This document shows, in pieces, positions 7,469-14,993 of a stretch of 21,472 bases of DNA. The DNA comes from CANLDA01 sp964021645 (GTDB taxonomy: Bacteria > Pseudomonadota > Alphaproteobacteria > Rhodobacterales > Rhodobacteraceae). The notes below the pieces were generated by a model. That model searched no databases. It worked only from the letters and a program-made list of their open reading frames with translations, and was not told where the DNA came from. Numbering within the stretch: the stretch's first letter is position 1; every line of letters begins with the position of its first letter. The stretch spans positions 1 to 21,472 of the forward strand of contig CAXIAD010000052.1 of the NCBI GenBank assembly GCA_964021645.1, given 5' to 3'. The position numbers and the translations under genes are program-made.

Positions 7469-8098
7469 GCGTTTGCGAAACAGGGCGACATAGCCTTGAT
7501 CGTCTTTGTGCTCGCCTGTGGCGCGTTTCCCGTAAAAGCGCAGTTGTGGTAGGCGTAAATCGGTTATCTTTGGGGCAAGTTGCGCAAGCTTGGCCTCAAA
7601 ACCCGCAGCAACAAAATGCTGTGCGTTGATTGACAGCGCCAGCAGGCCGCCCGGTTGTGTGATGCGCAGCAATTCATCAATTGCATCCGGGCCAACATGG
7701 CCACTGGTAAAGGTGCCAGAGCTGGTGATGCCGGCATATGTGTCATTCTCAAGCTGAAGCCGCGCGGTAAGATCGCCGGTGAACAGCCTGCGGTAAACGC
7801 CTTTGGTGGCGGAAATATCCAACATATCCTGCGAAATATCGGTGCCATCAATCGGACCAAGGTCCAGTTTGGTCAACTCTACCGCGCAGAGGCCTGTGCC
7901 CGCGCCAACATCAAGGATTGGCCCGCTCCCTTTTGCTGCGGCAAACTGTGTGGCGACTTGGCGGGGTAGGATATAGTCATTGGCCTGTGCGAAGCTCTCG
8001 TCATAGCTATCGGCCCAATTTGCATAAAGGCGCAGGGAATCTTCGGGTGTTTTCAGCGCGTAGGCGGCGGCAAGGTTCGGTGAGGTTTTTTCTGTCAT
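7466..8098 (-). CDS. Class I SAM-dependent methyltransferase, METTL27/WBSCR27-like
   Basis: 210 residues from the ATG at 8098 (MTEKTSPNLAAAYAL). The open frame runs 57 codons further upstream, but that part would overlap the divergent gene at 8176 and has no family resemblance. Motif I is ILDVGAGTGLCAVEL (about 61-75), with the SAM-contacting acidic residue around Asp87 (DGTDISQDML). A post-motif segment is ITQPGGLLALSIN (146-158). The preceding YANWADSYDESFAQANDY is the usual entry to METTL27-like small-molecule methyltransferases. Cytosolic, substrate unknown. It is divergent from the SDR gene with a 77-bp shared promoter region and convergent with the hydratase. Confidence 0.85.
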   Translation of the reverse strand: MTEKTSPNLAAAYALKTPEDSLRLYANWADSYDESFAQANDYILPRQVATQFAAAKGSGPILDVGAGTGLCAVELTKLDLGPIDGTDISQDMLDISATKGVYRRLFTGDLTARLQLENDTYAGITSSGTFTSGHVGPDAIDELLRITQPGGLLALSINAQHFVAAGFEAKLAQLAPKITDLRLPQLRFYGKRATGEHKDDQGYVALFRKR

Positions 8099-8175
8099 GG
8101 GTAGATTGAACGCGCAGGCAGAATAAAAAGCAAGAGGGGCTTGTATGTCGGGGGGGCGGCGCGCAATTTGGGGGC

Positions 8176-9039
8176 ATGAATAAGGTATTACTTTCCCTCG
8201 GGCACGGATTTTCGGCGCAGTATCTGGCAAAGCGGCTGGTGCCGCAGGGCTGGCATGTGATTGGTACAACGCGAAAACCTGAGAAATTTGAACAGCTTGA
8301 AGCGGCGGGTGTTGCGGCCCTGTTGTGGCCTTGCGATTTGGCGCAGGCCTTGCAGGGTGTCACGCATGTTTTAACCTCTGCCGGACCGGATGCGGATGGT
8401 GACCCGATTTTGCGCATGGGGCGCGCGGCGATTGTTTCTGCGGCCCCGCAGTTGGAGTGGGTGGGGTATTTGTCCACCACGGGTGTTTACGGGGATCAGG
8501 ATGGCGGGTGGGTTGATGAAACCTCGCCGCTAGATCCGGCGACAGAACGCGGGCAACGTCGGGTGATGGCAGAGCGGGAATGGCTGGATATCACGGGCTT
8601 GCCTGTGCATGTGTTTCGATTGGCGGGAATTTACGGCCCCGGGCGTGGCCCGTTTGCCAAATTACGCCGGGGAATTGCGCAGCGGGTGATCAAAAAGAAC
8701 CAGATATTTTCGCGTACCCATGTTGAGGATATTGCGCAGGTTTTAGAAGCCTCAATCAATCGGGTTGATCCGGGGCGGGTGTATAATGTGTGTGATGATG
8801 ATCCGGCCCCGCCGCAGGATGTGATTGAATACGCGGCTGAGTTGCTGGGGATGGCCCCGCCGCCTGCTGTGAAGTTTGAAGATGCGGAAATGAGCGCGAT
8901 GGCGCGGTCGTTTTATTCAGACAGCAAGCGCGTGCGTAATGATCGCATCAAAGAGGAGTTGGGCGTTGTGTTGAAGCATCCGACCTATAAGGCGACGTTG
9001 CGGGCGATGTTGGCTGAGGAGCAGGCCGCCTCTGAGTAG
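8176..9039 (+). CDS. SDR-family NAD(P)-dependent epimerase/dehydratase-like protein (YeeZ-like)
   Basis: 287 residues. The N-terminal nucleotide-binding turn is LSLGHGFSAQYLAKRL (glycine motif GHGFSA, residues 9-14), then IGTTRKPEKFEQL. YLSTTGVYGDQDGGWVDE (98-115) and LAGIYGPGRGPFAKLRRG resemble extended SDR epimerases and E. coli YeeZ. The usual catalytic YxxxK is not evident: the expected place reads RGQRRVMAERE. This makes a normal oxidoreductase role doubtful. THVEDIAQVL and YNVCDDDPAPPQDVIEYAA match the C-terminal part of extended SDRs. The only ribosome-binding hint is GGGG just upstream. It stands alone on its strand, divergent from the methyltransferase and convergent with dxs. Confidence 0.85.
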   Translation: MNKVLLSLGHGFSAQYLAKRLVPQGWHVIGTTRKPEKFEQLEAAGVAALLWPCDLAQALQGVTHVLTSAGPDADGDPILRMGRAAIVSAAPQLEWVGYLSTTGVYGDQDGGWVDETSPLDPATERGQRRVMAEREWLDITGLPVHVFRLAGIYGPGRGPFAKLRRGIAQRVIKKNQIFSRTHVEDIAQVLEASINRVDPGRVYNVCDDDPAPPQDVIEYAAELLGMAPPPAVKFEDAEMSAMARSFYSDSKRVRNDRIKEELGVVLKHPTYKATLRAMLAEEQAASE

Positions 9040-9044
9040 GCGGC
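9025..9044 (+). terminator. Hairpin spanning the SDR-gene stop codon
   Basis: GCCGCCT (9025-9031) and AGGCGGC (9038-9044) form a perfect 7-bp stem, with the stop TAG at the loop/stem edge. It may protect the mRNA 3' end or assist termination with the composite element starting at 9070. No T-run follows. Confidence 0.4.
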
Positions 9045-9069
9045 GTGCTGTTGTCTGTAGCGTGTAATG

Positions 9070-9133
9070 GGGGCGCTGCCCCGTCACATTGCGGTGCAAT
9101 GTGACTCCCCGGGATATTTTTGCTCAGAAGAAG
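9070..9133 (+). repeat. Composite two-hairpin intergenic repeat, copy A
   Basis: The order is GGGGC-GCT-GCCCC (9070-9082), then an abutting 10-bp perfect stem GTCACATTGC/GCAATGTGAC with a GGT loop (9083-9105), then a 28-nt tail starting TCCCCGGGATATTTTT (9106-9133). Copy B is at 18849-18917 on the other strand. It starts 30 bp after the SDR gene stop and runs in that gene's direction, so a terminator or 3'-end role is likely. CCCCGG (9107-9112) and CCGGGG (9134-9139) could form a further stem. Confidence 0.75.
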
Positions 9134-9169
9134 CCGGGGATGTTTGGCGCTTTGCCCTACGGTGTTTGA

Positions 9170-11098
9170 TTAGGCGCTGCGGGTGCCGATTTGGGCGATA
9201 CCTAGGGTGTCTAGCACTTTGGCCTCAATTTGTTCGGCGTTCATGGCGGCGGTGTCATACATGTCTTTGGGGCTGGATTGGTCGATGAAGATATCTGGCA
9301 GCACCATGGAACGGTATTTCAGGCCCTGATCAAAGACGCCGTTTTCTGCGAGAAGTTGCGCCACGTGCGAGCCAAAGCCGCCGATTGCGCCTTCCTCGAT
9401 TGTGATCAGTGCCTCGTGTTTGGTGGCCAGATCGAGGATCATTTTTTGATCCAGTGGCTTGGCAAAGCGTGCGTCGGCGATGGTGGGGGTGATGCCTTTG
9501 GCGGCTAGGGCCTCGGCGGCTTTTTTGACCTCCTCAAGGCGGGTACCAAAGGAGAGCAGGGCGACGCGATTACCCTGCTGGATCATGCGGCCTTTGCCGA
9601 TTTCTAGCGGGATGCCGCGTTCGGGCAAATCAACGCCTGCGCCTTCGCCGCGGGGGTATCTAAAGGCGATGGGGCCGTCGTTGTGCGCGGCTGCTGTGGC
9701 GACCATATGCACAAGCTCTGCCTCATCTGCGGCGGCCATTACGACAAAGCCGGGCAGGTTGGCGAGGTAAGCGATATCATAGCTGCCTGCATGGGTCGCC
9801 CCATCGGCCCCGACAAGCCCCGCACGATCAATGGCAAAGCGTACGGGCAAGCGTTGGATGGCAACGTCATGCACGACCTGATCATAGCCGCGTTGTAAAA
9901 ATGTAGAGTACATGGTGCAAAAGGGTTTCATCCCGCCAGCAGCGAGGGCTGCACAGAAAGTCACGCCGTGTTGTTCGGCAATCGCCACGTCAAAGCAGCG
10001 GCTGGGATAGCGTTCAGCAAAGAGATTTAGCCCTGTGCCATCGGGCATGGCGGCGGTGACGGCGCAGATTTTGTCATCCTCCGCGGCCTCGCGCACGAGA
10101 GCATCGCCATAGACCGAGGTATAGGAGGGCGCGTTGGAGGGAGTTTTGCGCTGTTTGCCGGTTAGGACATCAAATTGTGCTGTGGCGTGGCCTTTGTCGC
10201 GGGCCTGTTCGGCGGGGGCGTATCCCTTGCCTTTTTTGGTGAGGATATGCAGCAGGATCGGGCCAGTGGCGCGTTGATGCAGGGTGCGCAGGACCGGGAG
10301 CAACTGGTCCATGTCGTGGCCATCAATGGGGCCGACATAGGAGAAACCCAGCTCTTCGAATAATGTGCCGCCGACGGTCATGCCTTTTAGCATTTCTTTG
10401 GCGCGTTTGGCCCCCTCGCGGAAGGGTTCGGGGAGCAGGGATACCGCGCCTTTGGCGGCTGATTTTAGTTCCTGAAACGGATCGCCCGCATAGAGGCGGG
10501 ACAGGTAGGCCGACATGGCACCCACGGGTGGGGCGATGGACATTTCATTGTCATTGAGCACCACAAACAGGCGTTTGTTCAGGTGGCCCGCGTTATTCAT
10601 TGCCTCGTAAGCCATGCCCGCGCTGATGGAGCCATCGCCGATCACGGCAATTGCATCACCTAGGCCGCCGTCGCAATTACCGCCCAGATCGCGGGCAACG
10701 GCAAAGCCTAGGGCCGCAGAAATTGAGGTGGAGCTATGGGCCGCGCCGAAGGGGTCGTAGACGGATTCTGAACGTTTGGTGAAGCCGGAAAGCCCGTCTT
10801 TGGTGCGCAGGGTGCGGATGCGGTCACGCCGTCCGGTCAGGATTTTATGGGGGTAGCATTGGTGGCCGACGTCCCAGATCAGCTTATCCTTGGGCGTGTC
10901 AAAAATCGCATGTAGGGCGACGGTGAGTTCGACCACACCAAGGCCAGCGCCGAGGTGACCACCGGTTTCAGACACAGCAGACACGGTTTCGCTGCGCAAT
11001 TCGTGGGCGATTTGGGTCAGTTGCGCGTCGGAGAACTGTTTCAGGTCCGCAGGGCGGTGCACGCGGTCAAGCAGCGGTGTTTCAGGTCTGGCTGACAT
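9170..11098 (-). CDS. dxs: 1-deoxy-D-xylulose-5-phosphate synthase
   Basis: 642 residues, standard length. It condenses pyruvate with glyceraldehyde 3-phosphate to DXP using thiamine diphosphate, the entry step of the MEP isoprenoid pathway. His48 (SETGGHLGAGLG) and His79 (WDVGHQCYPHKILTGRR) match the conserved active-site histidines. The ThDP signature is GDGSISAGMAYEAMNN (154-169) with the later Asn in LNDNEMSI. The transketolase-like pyrimidine domain has CDVAIAEQHG-type and DRAGLVGADGATHAGSYD segments, and EEGAIGGFGSHV marks the C-terminal domain. AGAAGGG lies upstream of the start. It is the last gene of the minus-strand run after ispA, separated by 133 bp, so it may also have its own promoter. 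Confidence 0.98.
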   Translation of the reverse strand: MSARPETPLLDRVHRPADLKQFSDAQLTQIAHELRSETVSAVSETGGHLGAGLGVVELTVALHAIFDTPKDKLIWDVGHQCYPHKILTGRRDRIRTLRTKDGLSGFTKRSESVYDPFGAAHSSTSISAALGFAVARDLGGNCDGGLGDAIAVIGDGSISAGMAYEAMNNAGHLNKRLFVVLNDNEMSIAPPVGAMSAYLSRLYAGDPFQELKSAAKGAVSLLPEPFREGAKRAKEMLKGMTVGGTLFEELGFSYVGPIDGHDMDQLLPVLRTLHQRATGPILLHILTKKGKGYAPAEQARDKGHATAQFDVLTGKQRKTPSNAPSYTSVYGDALVREAAEDDKICAVTAAMPDGTGLNLFAERYPSRCFDVAIAEQHGVTFCAALAAGGMKPFCTMYSTFLQRGYDQVVHDVAIQRLPVRFAIDRAGLVGADGATHAGSYDIAYLANLPGFVVMAAADEAELVHMVATAAAHNDGPIAFRYPRGEGAGVDLPERGIPLEIGKGRMIQQGNRVALLSFGTRLEEVKKAAEALAAKGITPTIADARFAKPLDQKMILDLATKHEALITIEEGAIGGFGSHVAQLLAENGVFDQGLKYRSMVLPDIFIDQSSPKDMYDTAAMNAEQIEAKVLDTLGIAQIGTRSA

Positions 11099-11124
11099 GT
11101 GGCTTGCACCCTTCTAAAGCGGTT

Positions 11125-11162
11125 CGCGTTTCAGGTGGTTTGCACCCTTTGCCCGAAACGCG
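11125..11162 (-). promoter_or_regulatory. Nested inverted repeat in the dxs leader
   Basis: CGCGTTTC (11125-11132) and GAAACGCG (11155-11162) form a perfect 8-bp inverted repeat, with a small nested GGTG/CACC stem (11134-11137, 11143-11146). It sits 27-64 bp upstream of the dxs start, within the 133-bp ispA-dxs gap. The word TTGCACCCTT occurs at 11104 and again at 11140. It could be a leader RNA structure or an operator. Confidence 0.4.
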
Positions 11163-11194
11163 GGAAACATTCGTCTGTCGTGGGCGTTTTGAAA

Positions 11195-11214
11195 TATTGC
11201 CGTATTTAGCAATA
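11195..11214 (-). terminator. Weak hairpin after ispA
   Basis: TATTGC and GCAATA form a 6-bp stem with an 8-nt loop, 17 bp after the ispA stop on the minus strand, followed by TTTCAAAA. It may partially terminate ispA transcripts ahead of dxs. Confidence 0.3.
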
Positions 11215-11231
11215 GGACGAAACGCAAATAC

Positions 11232-12137
11232 TTAGTTGTCGCGCGAGATAACGAAGCGCGCGGCGTCTCGCAAGGTTTCTGCCTGATCACCGTAAACGTC
11301 AAGGGCATCGCAGGCCTGCTGCACAAGGTCGCGGGCGCGCAGTTTTGCGGCATCCAGCCCGAGGAGCGATACAAAGGTGGCCTTGCCTGCGGAGGCGTCT
11401 TTGCCCACTGCTTTGCCCACTTTTGCGCTATCTCCCTCGACATCCAGCACATCATCCCAGATTTGAAAGGCGAGGCCGAGGGCATCGCCGTAATCCTCAA
11501 GAAAGCAGGTGTTTTCGTCTGCCATACGCGCACCAGCGGCGGCGGACCATGTGATCAAGGCACCGGTTTTGCCCGCTTGCAGACGGGTGATCTCTGGCAG
11601 GGTGAGGGGGGTCGCGGCGGTTTCGGCGGCGATATCCAAGACCTGCCCGCCAACCATGCCACCAACCCCCGCTGCACGGGAAAAGGAGCGCATGAGGTCG
11701 ATTTTGGCACCATCTGGTAGGCTGGCATCGGCGATCAACTCAAACCCGAGGCTTTGCAGGGCGTCGCCTGCCAATACGGCGGTGGCCTCGTCCCATTTGC
11801 GGTGCACGGTTGGGTGGCCCCTGCGCAAATCGTCGTCGTCCATGCAGGGCATATCATCATGCACAAGGCTATAGGCGTGAATGCATTCAATTGCGGCGGC
11901 AACATTTGCTGCTTGCGCTGGATGCACGCCATGAATGCGCGCGCTTTCAAGTACAAGGAAACCGCGCAGCCCTTTGCCGCCATGCACCGCATAGGACATG
12001 GGCTGACATAGCGCGCTGTCATAGGGGTGCAGGCTACAGGCAATCGTTTCGGCCACCAGATCACGTGCGGCGGTCAGAGAGATATCCAAAGACTGGCGTT
12101 CAGGGATGGGCAAATTCATCCGCTCCAAAGGTCGCAT
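11232..12137 (-). CDS. ispA: Farnesyl diphosphate synthase (geranyltranstransferase)
   Basis: 301 residues. It adds isopentenyl diphosphate to dimethylallyl and geranyl diphosphate to make C15 farnesyl diphosphate, feeding quinones, carotenoids and undecaprenyl lipid. The first aspartate-rich motif is DDMPCMDDDDLRRG (94-107) and the second is DDVLDVEGD (228-236). GGKGLRGFLVLES carries the substrate-binding Lys and Arg. QAGKTGALI is also typical. The start at 12137 leaves 6 bp after xseB, with GAGG just ahead; Met7 with its own GGAG is an alternative start. The xseB-ispA-dxs order is common in proteobacteria and supplies isoprenoid precursors with the downstream dxs. Confidence 0.97.
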   Translation of the reverse strand: MRPLERMNLPIPERQSLDISLTAARDLVAETIACSLHPYDSALCQPMSYAVHGGKGLRGFLVLESARIHGVHPAQAANVAAAIECIHAYSLVHDDMPCMDDDDLRRGHPTVHRKWDEATAVLAGDALQSLGFELIADASLPDGAKIDLMRSFSRAAGVGGMVGGQVLDIAAETAATPLTLPEITRLQAGKTGALITWSAAAGARMADENTCFLEDYGDALGLAFQIWDDVLDVEGDSAKVGKAVGKDASAGKATFVSLLGLDAAKLRARDLVQQACDALDVYGDQAETLRDAARFVISRDN

Positions 12138-12143
12138 TGATCC

Positions 12144-12386
12144 TCACAGCCCCTCGACAGGTTTCAGACCACTTGGATCGCCGTTAGAATCCAGCGTGAT
12201 GGCGGCGACTTTTTCTTCGGCTTCTTTCAGTTTGGCTTCGCAGCGGGCCTTAAGCTCGGCACCGCGTTCATAGAGTTTGATGGAATCGTCCAGCGCGACA
12301 TCGCCGCGTTCAAGTTTGCCAACGACCTGTTCTAATTCGGCCATCGCTTGTTCAAAACTCATCTCTGCAACGGGCGTATCGCTCAT
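12144..12386 (-). CDS. xseB: Exodeoxyribonuclease VII small subunit
   Basis: 80 residues, typical for XseB, which binds several-fold to the large subunit XseA in a nuclease that degrades single-stranded DNA. The signature region is SFEQAMAELEQVVGKLERG followed by LDDSIKLYERGAELKARCEAKL, two helices that form the small-subunit hairpin. Its ATG overlaps the end of the deacetylase gene by 4 nt (ATGA), indicating translational coupling, and ispA starts 6 bp after it. XseA is not encoded in this window. Confidence 0.96.
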   Translation of the reverse strand: MSDTPVAEMSFEQAMAELEQVVGKLERGDVALDDSIKLYERGAELKARCEAKLKEAEEKVAAITLDSNGDPSGLKPVEGL

Positions 12387-13318
12387 GCGCCATTCTCCAT
12401 CAATTCCGTGACATGTGCTGCGGTTGAAGCCGCGAGTGCTGTCAGATCATATCCCCCTTCAAGAGTCGAGACGATGCGGCCCTGACAATGCGTTTTGGCG
12501 AGGGCGCAAATCTGTTTGGTAAGCCATGCAAAATCATCGGTGGACCAGTTGAGATTGGCCAATGGATCGGCGCGGTGGGCGTCAAAACCGGCGGATATGA
12601 TGATCAGCTGCGGGTCGAAGCGGGTGAGGGCGGGGAAAACCTCTGCCTCATAGACGCGGCGCATGTGGCGGCCATCAGAATCGGCAGGTAGGGGCAGGTT
12701 AAAGATATTGTTATGTCCGCCAGTTTCATGCGCGGCCCCAGAGCCGGGCCAGAGCGGCATTTGATGCGAGCTGAAGAACTGCGCGCGGGGTTCATCCCAC
12801 AGCAAATCCTGTGTGCCATTGCCGTGGTGCACGTCGAAATCGACCACACTGACGCGGTCTATCCCGTGGCGCTCCATTGCGTGTTTGGCGGCGATGGCGG
12901 CATTGCCAAACAGGCAAAAACCCATGGGGGTTGATTGCTCGGCGTGATGACCCGGCGGGCGACAGGCGACAAAGGCGTTGGTCACCTCATCTGCCATCAC
13001 AGCATCAACTGCGGCGATGATGCCGCCAACAGCGCGGCGTGCGGCCTGAATGGAGCCGGGTGACATATGGGTGTCACCATCAATGGCGCGGCTGCCCTGT
13101 TCGGGTTCGGCGGCGATGAGGGTGTCTAGGTGGCTTTGGGGGTGGCAGAGCAGGATATCTGCGTCCTCGCAAAGGGGTGAGGCGCGGCGATCAAGCGCGT
13201 CAAATTGCGAGGCGGATAAGGCGTCGTGGATATAGGACAGGCGGGCCACTTGTTCTGGATGTCCGGCGGGTGTGCGGTGGTTTAGACAATCAGGATGTGA
13301 GTAAAGCGCAGTGGTCAT
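12383..13318 (-). CDS. Histone deacetylase family protein (zinc amidohydrolase)
   Basis: 311 residues from the ATG at 13318 (MTTALYSHPDCLNHRTPAGHPE). A 26-codon upstream extension in frame would overlap the DUF5360-like gene and shows no family features. Active-site elements are complete: PPGHHA with His124-His125, VVDFDVHHGNGTQD with zinc ligands Asp162 and His164, GFDAHRADP with zinc ligand Asp246, and EGGYD with Tyr290. This is the bacterial class II HDAC/AcuC/acetylpolyamine amidohydrolase fold, which removes acyl groups from protein lysines or small amines; the substrate is not evident. It overlaps the upstream membrane-protein gene and downstream xseB by 4 nt each, so it is an integral operon member. 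Confidence 0.93.
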   Translation of the reverse strand: MTTALYSHPDCLNHRTPAGHPEQVARLSYIHDALSASQFDALDRRASPLCEDADILLCHPQSHLDTLIAAEPEQGSRAIDGDTHMSPGSIQAARRAVGGIIAAVDAVMADEVTNAFVACRPPGHHAEQSTPMGFCLFGNAAIAAKHAMERHGIDRVSVVDFDVHHGNGTQDLLWDEPRAQFFSSHQMPLWPGSGAAHETGGHNNIFNLPLPADSDGRHMRRVYEAEVFPALTRFDPQLIIISAGFDAHRADPLANLNWSTDDFAWLTKQICALAKTHCQGRIVSTLEGGYDLTALAASTAAHVTELMENGA

Positions 13319-13713
13319 GAGGGAACCTCTTGGCTGAGTAAGGATTTGAGGGCGACGCAAGACAGAAGGATGAGCCACAGGTTCAGGCCCCACCACATGG
13401 GATCAAAATCCCCTGCGATACTCCAGAATGAAATCGCCATTGCCCCGGCGCAGAACATCAATGTTGCGCCAATCACGGATAGATGTGTGGCGAGTGTGGG
13501 TGAAAGTCGACCAAAACGGGCCGTCAGGCCACAGAGGGCAAAAGCCAGATCAATTGGAAAGAACGACCAATTCCACGCAACAATCAGAGGGTTCTGATAA
13601 TCGGAATACATGTATTCCGGTGGAATCGCGACCACACCAAGCACCAAAGCCGCAGCTAATGCCCAATATAGGAGCATCCCGACCTCGGTTATTGTCATAA
13701 GGCGGTGCAGCAT
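13315..13713 (-). CDS. Small four-helix membrane protein, DUF5360/YvaD-like
   Basis: 132 residues with four hydrophobic segments at about 10-30, 42-64, 76-98 and 105-126. The combination of an early MLLYWALAAA helix, PPEYMYSDY, and then AWNWSFFPIDLAFALCGL recalls Bacillus YvaD and the DUF5360 family, from memory. There is no signal peptide apart from the first helix and no catalytic motif. It is the first gene of the operon leading to the deacetylase, xseB, ispA and dxs; its stop overlaps the deacetylase start (ATGA). Only 42 bp separate it from petR upstream, so readthrough from petP/petR is possible. Function unknown. Confidence 0.75.
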   Translation of the reverse strand: MLHRLMTITEVGMLLYWALAAALVLGVVAIPPEYMYSDYQNPLIVAWNWSFFPIDLAFALCGLTARFGRLSPTLATHLSVIGATLMFCAGAMAISFWSIAGDFDPMWWGLNLWLILLSCVALKSLLSQEVPS

Positions 13714-13755
13714 TTCGGAGGTCTTTTTGTTAGCAGGTGAGACGCATTAGAGGTG

Positions 13756-14457
13756 TTAATCGGGGGCCAGCATGTAACCCGCGCCGCGCACGGTTTGCAG
13801 GTAACGGGGCTGTTTTGGATCAGCCTCAATTTTGCGGCGCAGACGGGTGATTTGCACATCAACCGCGCGCTCTTGGGCCTGTCCGCGATCGCGGCCCAGA
13901 TCCTCAACCAGTTTGGTGCGGCTGACGGGCTCTCCCGGGCAGGAGGCGAAAATGCGCATCAGTTGGTTTTCGGTAGCGGTTAGGCGCACAAGGGTATCGC
14001 CCTGCCACATCTCGCCGCGGTCAATATCATAACGGTTGGGGCCCAGTTGCAGCACCTTGGGGGAGGTATCGGCCTTTTCGGACTCTGGCACGCGGCGCAA
14101 AATGGCGTTGATGCGCAAAAGCAGTTCTTTTGGCTCAAACGGTTTGGGGAGGTAATCATCTGCGCCAGCCTCAAGCCCGGCGATCCGGTCCTCGGTCTCT
14201 CCCTTGGCGGTTAGGAGCAGGATCGGCGTGGTGGAATGCTCACGGATGGAGCGGGTCAGGGTGATCCCATCCTCGCCCGGCATCATCACATCCATGACGA
14301 TCATGTCAAAATCCAACCCCGTAAGAATGCGGCGCGCATGGCCCGCATCACGCGCTGAGGTAACAAGAAAATCGTGGCGGATCAGGAATTTCTGCAACAA
14401 CCCCCGAATGCGTTCGTCATCATCAATAATCAGCAGGTGGGGGGAGATTTCCATCAT
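13756..14457 (-). CDS. petR: OmpR/PhoB-family response regulator, PetR-like
   Basis: 233 residues. The receiver domain (about 6-118) has the acidic pocket Asp12-Asp14 (IIDDDERIRGL), the phosphoacceptor Asp56 (MDVMMPGEDG), Thr83 (LLLTAKG) and Lys105 (YLPKPF). The winged-helix output domain (about 135-230) ends QTRGAGY-like: YLQTVRGAGYMLAPD. Coupling by a 4-nt overlap to an upstream MarR-type gene is the arrangement of petP-petR in Rhodobacter capsulatus, where petR was found upstream of the cytochrome bc1 genes. No histidine kinase and no petABC lie in this window. The petR name rests on this pairing and on clade, not on a sequence search. Confidence 0.9.
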   Translation of the reverse strand: MMEISPHLLIIDDDERIRGLLQKFLIRHDFLVTSARDAGHARRILTGLDFDMIVMDVMMPGEDGITLTRSIREHSTTPILLLTAKGETEDRIAGLEAGADDYLPKPFEPKELLLRINAILRRVPESEKADTSPKVLQLGPNRYDIDRGEMWQGDTLVRLTATENQLMRIFASCPGEPVSRTKLVEDLGRDRGQAQERAVDVQITRLRRKIEADPKQPRYLQTVRGAGYMLAPD

Positions 14458-14951
14458 GTGCTCGCGTCGCGCAATACCGCATAACGGTGGCGCAGCTCCT
14501 TATCCATCATCGCTTCTAGGACGCGGCGAAACCCTGAAACTGACTCGGGGCCAGCCTCGCGGAAGGCGGCGCGCAGGCGGGTTCGTTGGGCATCAGACAG
14601 GCGGTTTTCCAAGGCGTTACCGTCTTCTGTCAGGAAAAGATTACGTTCGCGTTTATCAATTTTGCCAACGCGGCTTTCGACCAAACCATCCTCAATCAAG
14701 GTGCGCAGAACCCTGTTCAGGGATTGCTTGGTCACGCCAAGAATAGCCAAAAGATTGCTGACCGTGGTGCCGGGGGCGCGGTTGATAAAGTGGATCGCGC
14801 GGTGATGGGCGCGCCCATAAGCCATGCTAGCCAAAATCCGGTCTGGATCCGCCGTAAAGCCACGATAGGCAAAGAACATAGCCTCGATGCCCTGACGCAA
14901 TTGCTCATCGGTTAAAAAGAGCAGGCTTTCACCTGTATGGGAGTCATGCAT
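14454..14951 (-). CDS. petP: MarR-family transcriptional regulator, PetP-like
   Basis: 165 residues, close to the size recalled for R. capsulatus PetP. The winged helix is at about 55-120: ILASMAYGRAHHRAIHFIN, then TTVSNLLAILGVTKQSLNRVLRTLIEDGLVESR split over the recognition helix, and the wing KRERNLFLTEDG. AGGTG upstream supports the ATG at 14951. Its final codons overlap the petR start by 4 nt. It is divergent from ilvE, with a 170-bp gap holding a candidate operator. A ligand is not predictable. Confidence 0.9.
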   Translation of the reverse strand: MHDSHTGESLLFLTDEQLRQGIEAMFFAYRGFTADPDRILASMAYGRAHHRAIHFINRAPGTTVSNLLAILGVTKQSLNRVLRTLIEDGLVESRVGKIDKRERNLFLTEDGNALENRLSDAQRTRLRAAFREAGPESVSGFRRVLEAMMDKELRHRYAVLRDAST

Positions 14952-14993
14952 GGAGTTGGCACCTGTTCACAATTCACCTTACTCTGGGGGATA

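Noticed and set aside
8099..8269. 57-codon N-terminal extension of the methyltransferase frame
   Set aside because: It overlaps the divergent SDR gene start and the shared promoter gap and has no family-like sequence; MTEKTSPNLAAAY at 8098 fits the family.
11114..11533. 139-codon frame overlapping the 3' half of ispA and the dxs leader
   Set aside because: Same strand, different frame from ispA; Arg/Pro-rich nonsense sequence with no ribosome-binding site.
13319..13396. 26-codon extension of the deacetylase frame
   Set aside because: It lies inside the upstream DUF5360-like gene and is unlike HDAC N-termini; the ATG at 13318 makes a typical ATGA overlap.
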